NCBI RefSeq assembly: GCF_000935045.1
Contig: NZ_JYKS01000001.1
Span: 124,001 to 188,000 of the forward strand
Length of the DNA stretch: 64,000 nt
Source: Pseudomonas sp. 10-1B
Lineage (GTDB): Bacteria > Pseudomonadota > Gammaproteobacteria > Pseudomonadales > Pseudomonadaceae
Direction of reading: 5' to 3'
The translations under genes and the position numbers were made by a program. Shown here one piece after another: positions 17,559-24,811 of this stretch; position 1 is the first letter of the stretch, and each line of letters starts with the position of its first letter. The notes beneath the pieces were generated by a model, which was given only the letters and a program-made list of their open reading frames with translations, ran no database searches and had not been told where the DNA came from.

Positions 17559-17956
17559 CCCGCCTGGCTGCGCTGTGCCTGGGCCTGCTGCTGGTGGCGG
17601 GGTTGCCCACCGCGGCCAAGGCCGGGGAAGAGGACGAGATGATGGGCTTCATCGTCGACAACACCATCTCGCACATCGGCCACAACTTTTACTACTACTT
17701 CGCCGACCGCCTGCGTGCCACCAGCCGCCTGGACTTCAACCTGGTGGTACGCGAACGCCCGGATGCCCGCTGGGGCAGCCTGGTCACCGTGGAATTCGAG
17801 CGTGAGGTGCTGTACCGCCGCTTCCTGCCACCGAACACCACCGAACTCAAAGACGAGGCGGTTGCAGCTGCCGACCTGGTCAAGCAGCAAATCATTCAAC
17901 GCAAGCTGCAACGCCTGCTGCAGGACACCACCGATCTGGAGAGGGACGAGCTATGA
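17555..17956 (+). CDS. csgE: Curli export accessory protein CsgE
   Basis: CsgE is the periplasmic nonameric plug and adaptor that targets curlin to the CsgG pore. This 133-residue protein has a signal peptide (LAALCLGLLLVAGLPTAAKA), then GFIVDNTISHIGHNFYYYFADRL and LVVRERPDARWGSLVTVEFE, the hallmark CsgE core. Length matches the family. The upstream in-frame codons are a shadow. The start overlaps the third pseudopilin gene and the stop overlaps csgF, both by ATGA. Confidence 0.92.
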   Translation: MTRLAALCLGLLLVAGLPTAAKAGEEDEMMGFIVDNTISHIGHNFYYYFADRLRATSRLDFNLVVRERPDARWGSLVTVEFEREVLYRRFLPPNTTELKDEAVAAADLVKQQIIQRKLQRLLQDTTDLERDEL

Positions 17957-18366
17957 ACCACCGCATTCGCCGTTGCATCGCCGCCTGCCTGCTGGCCAGC
18001 GCATGTGCTGCCCAGGCCACGGAGCTGGTGTACACCCCGGTCAACCCGGCCTTTGGCGGCAACCCGCTGAACGGCACCTGGCTGTTGAACAACGCCCAGG
18101 CGCAGAACGACTACGACGACCCGGACCTCAAGAGCCGTAACTCGGCCTTTACCGGTACCACGGCCCTGGAGCGCTTCAGCAACCAGCTGGAGTCGCGGAT
18201 GTTGTCGCAGTTGCTGGACAACATCAGCAATGGCCAGACCGGGAGCATGGCGACTGGTGCGTTTCTCATCGACGTCATCGACGATTCCGGGGCCTTGAGC
18301 ATCAGGGTCACCGATCGCGCCACAGGAGAAATTTCGATCATTGAGGTCAGCGGCCTGAACCCCTGA
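17953..18366 (+). CDS. csgF: Curli assembly factor CsgF
   Basis: CsgF is a surface-exposed partner of CsgG that couples secretion to nucleation. The 137-residue product has a signal peptide ending CAAQA, then TELVYTPVNPAFGGNPLNG, the conserved CsgF N-terminus that inserts into the CsgG barrel, and a C-terminal region with GAFLIDVIDDSGALSIRVTD. It is translationally coupled to csgE. Confidence 0.93.
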   Translation: MNHRIRRCIAACLLASACAAQATELVYTPVNPAFGGNPLNGTWLLNNAQAQNDYDDPDLKSRNSAFTGTTALERFSNQLESRMLSQLLDNISNGQTGSMATGAFLIDVIDDSGALSIRVTDRATGEISIIEVSGLNP

Positions 18367-18400
18367 GAGGGAAGGGCTTTTATGTTGGGGAGAGAACACC

Positions 18401-19249
18401 ATGAAACGTCTGCTGAGCACACTGCTGATCCTCACCGCGCTGGGCCTGCAAGGTTGTGGCCTGCGCGCACCGATGCCCGCTGAACAGGATTCGGAAACCC
18501 CGACCCTGACCCCACGCGCCTCGACCTACTACGACCTGATCAACATGCCCCGGCCCAAGGGCCGGCTGATGGCGGTGGTGTACGGTTTCCGCGACCAGAC
18601 CGGGCAGTACAAGCCCACCCCGGCCAGCTCGTTTTCCACCAGCGTCACCCAGGGGGCGGCAAGCATGTTGATGGACGCCCTGAATGCCAGCGGCTGGTTC
18701 GTGGTGCTGGAGCGCGAGGGCCTGCAGAACCTGCTGACCGAGCGCAAGATCATCCGTGCCTCGCAGAAGAAACCCGACGTGCCGGAAAACATCATGGGTG
18801 AGCTGCCGCCATTGCAGGCTGCCAACCTGATGCTGGAGGGCGGCATCATCGCCTACGACACCAACGTGCGCAGCGGCGGGGAAGGCGCCCGTTACCTGGG
18901 GATAGACATCTCCCGCGAGTACAGGGTGGATCAGGTGACCGTGAACCTTCGCGCCGTGGACGTGCGTACTGGGCAGGTGCTGGCCAACGTGATGACCAGC
19001 AAGACCATCTACTCGGTCGGGCGCAGTGCCGGGGTATTCAAGTTCATCGAGTTCAAGAAGTTGCTGGAGGCGGAGGTGGGGTACACCACCAATGAACCGG
19101 CGCAGCTGTGCGTGCTGTCGGCGATCGAGGCGGCGGTGGGGCATTTGCTGGCGCAGGGGATCGAGCGGCGGCTGTGGCAGGTGGCGGGGGATGTGGGGGA
19201 TGGCAAGGCTACGGTGGACAAGTTTCTGAGCCAGAATCAGCAGCCTTGA
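18401..19249 (+). CDS. csgG: Curli secretion channel lipoprotein CsgG
   Basis: CsgG forms the nonameric outer-membrane channel for curlin. 282 residues, with GGGGAGAG upstream, a lipobox (LGLQGCGL, Cys near 18-20), and family motifs such as VAVVYGFRDQTGQYK, ANLMLEGGIIAYDTNVRSGG, QVTVNLRAVDVRTGQVL and FKFIEFKKLLEAEVGYTTNE. It looks intact. Partial copies of it recur downstream between and after the RHS genes. No csgA, csgB or csgD is found in this window. Confidence 0.93.
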   Translation: MKRLLSTLLILTALGLQGCGLRAPMPAEQDSETPTLTPRASTYYDLINMPRPKGRLMAVVYGFRDQTGQYKPTPASSFSTSVTQGAASMLMDALNASGWFVVLEREGLQNLLTERKIIRASQKKPDVPENIMGELPPLQAANLMLEGGIIAYDTNVRSGGEGARYLGIDISREYRVDQVTVNLRAVDVRTGQVLANVMTSKTIYSVGRSAGVFKFIEFKKLLEAEVGYTTNEPAQLCVLSAIEAAVGHLLAQGIERRLWQVAGDVGDGKATVDKFLSQNQQP

Positions 19250-19950
19250 GTGGCTTTGCTGGCCTCTTCGCGGGTGAACCCGCTCCCACAGGTACTGCAC
19301 AGTGCTCAAGCCTTGTGTAGATCCTGTGGGACATTCTATGGTTTCTGGCAAGGGCATCAGGGTTGCTGGGTGCTCGCCACAACTGCTTCAGCGCGTGTGG
19401 CAAACACCTGTCAGCCCTGATGCGATCCCTGTGGGAGCTGGCTTGCCGGCGATAGGGCCAGTCCAGGCAAACAAGACAGTGGCTCCCCCATTGACCGCGT
19501 CAGCCGGTGAGAAATGGGGGAAGGTACCGTAGATGGGGGAGGGCTGGCTTGGGTTCTATGTTGGGGTTTCGAGGCGCCTGGCGATAGAGATTTGGCGCGG
19601 ATTCGCGGGTAAGCCCCACAGGCATAGCGTGAGCCCGAAACCTGCAGAGTACCTGTGGGAGCGGGTTCACCCGCGAAGAAGCCAGCGCGGCGGCGCAGAC
19701 GATACCCAAAGCATCTCAGGCTTGCGTAGACAGTTCAATTGCTGCTGGGTTAGCACGGATTCGGCAACATGAAAACTAGTGTTTTTGCCAGTGGAGAGTT
19801 TTGCAGTTGTTTGTAACTCTCTAGGCCTATGGAGGGCGGCGGCAAAAACTGAGTGCAGTGAGGGACATTAGGGATGGTCAGGTGGTATTCCAAGATCTAA
19901 CGAGACGCCCTTTTTGGCGCGCAGTTAAGGCGAGTTCAAGGAGAATTCCA
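19250..19950 (+). other. Intergenic region after csgG with REP elements
   Basis: About 700 bases separate csgG from the first RHS gene. REP-like units lie at 19261-19335 (degenerate pair), 19429-19460 and 19653-19690. From about 19655 the sequence is duplicated at 21238 onward. Before the RHS start, ATGGAGGGCGG at about 19829 runs into an early stop, whereas the second copy keeps that frame open. The AAGGAG at 19939-19944 is the RHS ribosome site. No further gene was seen. Confidence 0.6.
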
Positions 19951-20550
19951 ATGGTGCCGAATGCTTCCATCCAAAGGGCTGAATTCAGGATCAATCGTTT
20001 TTATTGCAATGGTCGTATCTCCAATGAGTTGCAGGGTGAGTCAGATATTACAGTTGCTCAACAGGGTAGTCAGCTGCTGGCTCTTCAGTTTCGCAAGGTA
20101 GGCGCGCGCGGTTCTACGTTGCTATCTGTGGATCAACAACGAAGTATCCTAAGCCGGGTTGACCAATATCAGCCCAAACGGCCTCTTGCCTATACGCCTT
20201 ATGGCCATCACTCGCCAGTTTCCGGTTACCTTGGCTTCAATGGCGAGCGACTTGATTCGGTCACTTTGCATTATTTGCTTGGGAATGGCTATCGAGGCTT
20301 TAATCCGGTTTTGATGCGCTTCAATTCCTCGGATAACATGAGTCCGTTTGGGCAGGGTGGTTTGAATTCATACGCCTACTGTCAAGGAGACCCAGTAAAC
20401 CTGCATGATCCAAGCGGGCATTTTGCCCTAGGAAAGTTTTTTTCGCGAATTTTCAGGGCTTTTTCTGGTAAATCGAAGCCTAAGACCGTCCCGCAGGGGA
20501 CGCAGATGGGGGCGGCTCAATCAAGCACTACCGATTTGTCTATTGGTATG
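19655..20550 (+). repeat. Direct repeat copy A: RHS leader plus core
   Basis: About 900 bases, near-identical to copy B starting 1.58 kb downstream (ATGGTGCCGAATGCTTCC at 19951 and at 21530). Identity covers the REP half, the intergenic leader and the RHS-core coding part. It stops where the toxin tails diverge. Confidence 0.85.
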
Positions 20551-21015
20551 TCTTCATATCGAAGACCGAGGTCAAAGTCACTATCATCGCAGCCTGTTAG
20601 ACCGCCCTCCGTGAATGACGTTAATGGCTGGGATTTGATCGGCTTTCATGGGAGCTCAAGCGAGCATGCCAAAAGCCTGATGTCCGGGCTTGATCCGCGA
20701 AAAATGGGAGCTAACGGCCTAACAATGGGCGAAGGGTTTTATGCATCGATTACACCAGATATTCCAGGGTTTATGGCTAGGAACAGTGTGATAGGGCGTG
20801 GCGGTGAGCCACAGATTTTTGGTGTGTACACACAAAATCAAGCCCGGCTCAAGCCGGGGCTGGATTTTAAGTTTGGTGTGCGTGGTAAGGTGCCTCAGAA
20901 TCGTAATCAACTGGAGATTGTAATTCAAAAGGAAGCTTATAATCTGGTTGTTGTCCGAGTGGCAGATGTACGAAGTAAAGTGTCGCTCCCACGAGCTTAC
21001 GAAGCCCCTTTCTGA
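19951..21015 (+). CDS. RHS-core protein with ADP-ribosyltransferase-like tail, first
   Basis: The frame is open from a GTG at 19858, but ATG 19951 has a perfect AAGGAG seven bases upstream and is shared with the second copy, giving 354 residues. Residues about 50-165 form the RHS repeat-associated core (LAYTPYGHHS, LGNGYRGFNPVLMRFNS, LNSYAYCQGDPVNLHDPSG). The long RHS shell is absent. The tail from about residue 228 reads DLIGFHGSS, GEGFYASI and NQLEIVI, the spacing of a His-Tyr-Glu ADP-ribosyltransferase fold. The tail is AT-richer than neighbours, which suggests tail exchange. No immunity gene follows. The toxin assignment is inference from motifs. Confidence 0.72.
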   Translation: MVPNASIQRAEFRINRFYCNGRISNELQGESDITVAQQGSQLLALQFRKVGARGSTLLSVDQQRSILSRVDQYQPKRPLAYTPYGHHSPVSGYLGFNGERLDSVTLHYLLGNGYRGFNPVLMRFNSSDNMSPFGQGGLNSYAYCQGDPVNLHDPSGHFALGKFFSRIFRAFSGKSKPKTVPQGTQMGAAQSSTTDLSIGMSSYRRPRSKSLSSQPVRPPSVNDVNGWDLIGFHGSSSEHAKSLMSGLDPRKMGANGLTMGEGFYASITPDIPGFMARNSVIGRGGEPQIFGVYTQNQARLKPGLDFKFGVRGKVPQNRNQLEIVIQKEAYNLVVVRVADVRSKVSLPRAYEAPF

Positions 21016-21022
21016 ATGGACG

Positions 21023-21165
21023 AACTGCTCGGGCTGCAGGGCCGCCAACCTTATGTTGCAGGGCGGCATCATAGCCTACAACAACTCGATCAGGTTCGGT
21101 CGCAATGCCGGGGTGTTCAAGTTCATCGAGTTCAAGAAGTTGCTGGAGGCTGAGGTGGGGTACGG
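21023..21165 (+). pseudogene. Degraded csgG fragment between the RHS genes
   Basis: Bases from about 21040 encode AANLMLQGGIIAYNNSIR and then AGVFKFIEFKKLLEAEVGY. These match two separated parts of intact csgG (near 18818-18870 and 19026-19084) with the middle deleted. The match then jumps to the sequence following csgG (GGCTTTGC then the REP). It is a relic of a duplicated csgG-REP-RHS unit. Confidence 0.85.
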
Positions 21166-21171
21166 CTTTGC

Positions 21172-21262
21172 GGGCTCTTCGCGGGTGAACCCGCTCCCAC
21201 AGGGTCCCTGCTAAATCAGAAAGTTATGTGCAGTTCTATGAGAGCGGGTTCATCCGCGAAGA
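21172..21262. repeat. REP pair after csgG relic
   Basis: CTCTTCGCGGGTGAACCCGC at about 21175-21194 and a degenerate partner at 21241-21262 repeat the arrangement found just after the intact csgG. They support duplication of the whole csgG-REP-RHS segment. Confidence 0.7.
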
Positions 21263-22130
21263 ATCCAGCGCGGCGGCGCAGGCGATACCCCAAAGCATCT
21301 CAGGCTTGCGCAGGCAGTTTAATTGCTGCTGGATTAGCACGGATTTGGCATGAAAACTAGTGTTTTTGCCAGTGGAGAGTTTTGGCGTTATTTGTAACTC
21401 TCTAGGCCTATGGAGTATACCTCGCATCTGATTGCTGTGAAGGACATCAGGGATGGTCAGGTGGTATTCCAAGATCTAACGAGACGCCTTTTTAGACGCG
21501 CGGTTAACGCGAGTACAAGGAGAATTCCAATGGTGCCGAATGCTTCCATCCAAAGGGCTGGATTCAGGATCAATCGTTTTTATTGCAATGGTCGTATCTC
21601 CAATGAGTTGCAGGGTGAGTCAGATATTACAGTTGCTCAACAGGGTAGTCAGCTGCTGGCTCTTCAGTTTCGCAAGGCAGGCGCGCGCGGTTCTACGTTG
21701 CTAGCTGTGGATCAACAACGAAGTATCCTAAGCCGGGTTGACCAATATCAGCCCCAACCGCCTCTTGCCTATACGCCTTATGGCCATCACTCGCCAGCTT
21801 CCGGTTACTTTGGCTTCAATGGCGAACGACTTGATTCGATCACTTTGCATTATCTGCTTGGGAATGGCTATCGAGGCTTTAATCCGGTTTTGATGCGCTT
21901 CAACTCCCCGGATAATATGAGTCCATTTGGGCGGGGTGGTTTGAATTCATACGCCTACTGTCAAGGAGACCCAATAAACCTGCAAGATCCAAGCGGGCAT
22001 TTTGCCCTAGGAAAGTTTTTTTCGCGAATTTTCAGGGTCTTGTTTGGTAAATCGAAGGCTAAGGCCGCCCCGCAGGGGACGCAGATGCCCGCGGTTCAAT
22101 CAAACACTACCGAGTTAACTACCGGTATCA
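21238..22130 (+). repeat. Direct repeat copy B: RHS leader plus core
   Basis: Second copy of the roughly 900-base repeat, differing from copy A by scattered substitutions and small indels. It includes the leader with AACTCTCTAGGCCTATGGAG and the RHS-core coding region. Downstream of about 22130 the two copies are unrelated at DNA level. Confidence 0.85.
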
Positions 22131-22540
22131 ATGCGGCAGGTTTTGATTCGGTGTCCCTGCCCGCTAGCCCGCGGGGTAGTCTCTCTGAATATGATTTAAT
22201 AGGCTATCATGGCAGTGTTCAAAAACATGCAGCTTCGCTGGAGGCGGGAGTTAAATCTCAAACGGGTGGGAATGATATATATGGGAGTGGTTTTTATTTT
22301 TCTCAGAGAAAATCCGTTGCGTCAGGGTTTGCTGAGCAGCGAAGTCATAGCAATCAAAGTCCGGGGCACGTGTTTGGGGTGTATGCAAAAGATTTTAATA
22401 AGTGGGTGAAGGGGGTTGACTTCGATTATTATGCAGATGGTATAGCTCTAAAAGTCAATCCGGTGGCTTTTGATAAATTAGTCATTCGGGGGCGTGTAGA
22501 AGGCAAGCTTGTTCGGAGACAATCAATTGTTGGCAGATGA
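21530..22540 (+). CDS. RHS-core protein with ADP-ribosyltransferase-like tail, second
   Basis: 336 residues from ATG 21530 with AAGGAG seven bases upstream; an earlier in-frame ATG at 21410 exists but is not usable in copy A. The RHS core is nearly identical to the first protein. The tail is different: DLIGYHGSVQKHAASLEAGV, GSGFYFSQRK and HVFGVYAKDFNKW, which keeps the His and Tyr positions of the ADP-ribosyltransferase fold. Where the first copy has NQLEIVI, this one reads GIALKVN, so the catalytic Glu may be missing or placed elsewhere. No immunity gene follows. It is probably a swapped or inactive effector tail. Confidence 0.68.
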   Translation: MVPNASIQRAGFRINRFYCNGRISNELQGESDITVAQQGSQLLALQFRKAGARGSTLLAVDQQRSILSRVDQYQPQPPLAYTPYGHHSPASGYFGFNGERLDSITLHYLLGNGYRGFNPVLMRFNSPDNMSPFGRGGLNSYAYCQGDPINLQDPSGHFALGKFFSRIFRVLFGKSKAKAAPQGTQMPAVQSNTTELTTGINAAGFDSVSLPASPRGSLSEYDLIGYHGSVQKHAASLEAGVKSQTGGNDIYGSGFYFSQRKSVASGFAEQRSHSNQSPGHVFGVYAKDFNKWVKGVDFDYYADGIALKVNPVAFDKLVIRGRVEGKLVRRQSIVGR

Positions 22541-23118
22541 CCTGGTCTGAAACGCTGATCCTCGCCGCTGGCTAAGTTGCCCTCGGGAGAGACTACGGTG
22601 GACAAGTACCTGAGCCAGAATCAGCAGCAGTGCTTGGGTTTGAGGGCCTCTTCGCGGGCTTGCCCGCGAAGAATCCAACGCGGTGGTTGGCACCGGCTCT
22701 GCCGGTGTTCGCGGCTAAAGCCGCTCCCACAGGGGTGTGGATCACGAGGATGCGCTGGTGCACCTGCCCACGCTGCTCAAGGGGCATTTGCGACCAATCT
22801 CAAGGCGCGGGAGGTGGCCAAGGGCATCTGCCGTGACTGTTCAAGTGTGAGCCGTGATTGACCTCAGGGGCCTCTTCCCGAGCTTGCCCGCTCCTACAGG
22901 TACGGCGATGGCTTCAGTCTTGGCGCGAACCTTGTGGGAGCGGGCAAGCCCGCGAAGGCCGGTGTAGGCGCCACATCATTTTTATCACTGCTGATACCCC
23001 GAAGCAGCTTGGTCCAGCAGCGGCAGCCTGTCATTTCTGCCAGTAGCCGTCTCGTCCCTTCCAATGAATAAATGCCTTGGCCACCCCATATTCAAGATTA
23101 AGGCCAAGGTCCATTACC
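22541..23118 (+). other. Gene-free stretch with relic and REP pairs
   Basis: After the csgG remnant, REP-type pairs lie at 22645-22733 and 22869-22965. Between them 22738-22860 has a frame ending NLKAREVAKGICRDCSSVSRD that looks like the tail of a decayed gene I cannot identify. No convincing intact coding frame is present. Confidence 0.5.
22548..22640 (+). pseudogene. Remnant of csgG ends after second RHS gene
   Basis: The stretch at about 22593-22630 encodes TTVDKYLSQNQQ and matches the last codons of csgG (TVDKFLSQNQQP), followed by the same REP context. The preceding 22552-22575 weakly resembles the csgG signal-peptide region (CTGATCCTC). This is a third, mostly deleted copy of csgG. Confidence 0.7.
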
Positions 23119-24417
23119 ATGCGAAAAATCGCTTGCCTGCTTTCTTTATTCATCAGCGGTTGCGTCGCTGTACCGCACTCAACGACATCGAGTGTCGCCT
23201 CACTCGATGAGCGAGGCAGCCAGGCAGTCACCGAACTTAGGCGCTGGTACCAAAGCATCACCGACGACTGCGGCGGCCCGGACAAACCCGGCTACTTGTG
23301 CAGCGGCATCGCCCTGCGCACCACGGGCAGCAGCCTGGACTTCTTGCCATGGGAGCCCAGCGACAGCCAGATCACCAAGGGCAGTGTCGCGTTTTCCTGG
23401 CTACGCCAAGACAGCAACTTCGGCAAGCCATTCGGTAATCAGAACGGTTTGATCATGTATCCGACCCAGGCAGTACCTGAAGGCAAAGTTGCCAATCTGC
23501 ACATGCTGTGCACCTTCCCGATCAACGCCAACACCAACCAGCGGCCCACGTTGCAAGGCTGCGGGCCGATCACGGGTTATGAGCAAACGACCGACACCTG
23601 CCAAGCGCTCGGTATAACCACACCGCAGCAATGGCTGGAGCGTTATCCGCAGGCCGGCAATTACCGTGTATGCGGATGGGACATGCGTGCGCTTGAAGGC
23701 TCCAGCGCTGAAGGTTTCCAGACGGCCATCACCGCGCGCGCTGGCCTGGCTGACGATCTGTGGAGCATCAACAACGAAGTGTTGCTGCCGGTGTGGGAAA
23801 AGGGCAAGAGTGGGACGCTGCCGGTGCATTCGTTCTTCTACGTCGAGGGGGAGCGCGAGGCATTGGCCAAGGCGCAGTACGACCAGATTCGTTACCAGCA
23901 GCATCACCAACAGCTGATCCCGGTGATGCGAGTAGCGTTCCCCGATAACAAGGCAGGCAGCGCCACGTTTACCTACGATGCACAAGACCAGGCAGTGGGA
24001 CGCCCGACACCTACGCCTTCTGTCAATTTTGAGGCGCTTGCGGTCGGTCAATACCCGCAGGTCATTTCCAACGGTGTCGTGTTTCAGTTGGACCGCAGTA
24101 AGCGTGGGGTAAGCGACAATTCACACGAAGCCAGCGAAGGGCGAATCGTGGGCAAGCACCTCGAGGTGGACTCCACCATCAAGTTCGTGCTTGAAGGCGC
24201 CGGGAGGCGGCTGGTGCGGTTTTCCTGGGGGTGTAACACCTACTGCGGGATGCAGACCGAGATTGCGGGAGATTATGACGAGCTGTCCGAAGAGGGGCCG
24301 GGTGCCATGCGCTATGGAATGAAGGAATTCATCATTGATGGGCCTGAAGTGGTGGTTGTGTCTGTAGACACTGAAGAGGACGACAGCCTGCTGGTGCTGG
24401 ATAACCTGGAAGTGTAG
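23119..24417 (+). CDS. Halovibrin-like (HvnA family) lipoprotein
   Basis: ATG 23119 begins a lipoprotein signal (ACLLSLFISGC, Cys near residue 16); the earlier in-frame ATG gives no signal. 432 residues. The region of about 35-290 has TELRRWYQSITDDCGGPDKP, YLCSGIALR, FLPWEPS, VAFSWLRQDSNFGKPFG, LNNE/SINNEVLLPVWEKG and HSFFYVEGEREALAKAQ. From memory these match the pseudomonad halovibrin HvnA family, which is related to the Vibrio fischeri halovibrin described as an ADP-ribosyl/NAD-acting enzyme. The C-terminal 110 residues resemble a beta-sandwich (VSVDTEEDDSLLVLDNLEV). Enzyme activity is not shown. It follows the RHS effectors directly. Confidence 0.6.
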   Translation: MRKIACLLSLFISGCVAVPHSTTSSVASLDERGSQAVTELRRWYQSITDDCGGPDKPGYLCSGIALRTTGSSLDFLPWEPSDSQITKGSVAFSWLRQDSNFGKPFGNQNGLIMYPTQAVPEGKVANLHMLCTFPINANTNQRPTLQGCGPITGYEQTTDTCQALGITTPQQWLERYPQAGNYRVCGWDMRALEGSSAEGFQTAITARAGLADDLWSINNEVLLPVWEKGKSGTLPVHSFFYVEGEREALAKAQYDQIRYQQHHQQLIPVMRVAFPDNKAGSATFTYDAQDQAVGRPTPTPSVNFEALAVGQYPQVISNGVVFQLDRSKRGVSDNSHEASEGRIVGKHLEVDSTIKFVLEGAGRRLVRFSWGCNTYCGMQTEIAGDYDELSEEGPGAMRYGMKEFIIDGPEVVVVSVDTEEDDSLLVLDNLEV

Positions 24418-24811
24418 GTGCTGCCCGCCCGGTAGGGAGTTGTAGTTGACCTTGAAGGCCTCGCTACAGGTAGGCGTCTTTCGTGAGATCACGCTGTCCT
24501 GTGGGAGCGGGTTTACCCGCGAAGAGGCCGGTGCAGGCGGCACATTATATTGATCACTGCTGCAAACACCTGTCAGCCCTGATGCGGCCCCTGTGCGGGC
24601 AAGCCCGCCAAGCAGGCGACGCGTTGGATGGCGCCGGCTGCGCCGGTGATCGCCGGCAAGCCACACAGGGATTGCGCTTGCTTCATGGAGCATGCCCGGC
24701 CACCCCCAAAACCATCCACTACTAGATGACGCCCAGCCATTTCTCCCGCACACTGCGGAAAATTCCCAAGCCCGTTCCCCGCCACCTTGCGGGGCACAGC
24801 CGGAGTAGAAA
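24418..24811 (+). other. Intergenic region before sigma-54 activator gene
   Basis: Holds one REP unit at 24499-24535 and a degenerate unit with GCCGGTGATCGCCGGCAAGC near 24638-24660. No gene is visible. Promoter elements for the activator could not be recognised with confidence; a GCGGGGCACAGCC stretch precedes the start. Confidence 0.5.

Noticed and set aside
20948..21214. 88-codon frame as an immunity gene for the first RHS toxin
   Set aside because: Its recognisable part is a degraded csgG fragment and REP sequence, so it is not an independent gene.
22577..22861. 94-codon frame after the second RHS gene as a real gene
   Set aside because: It consists of a csgG 3' remnant followed by translated REP sequence.
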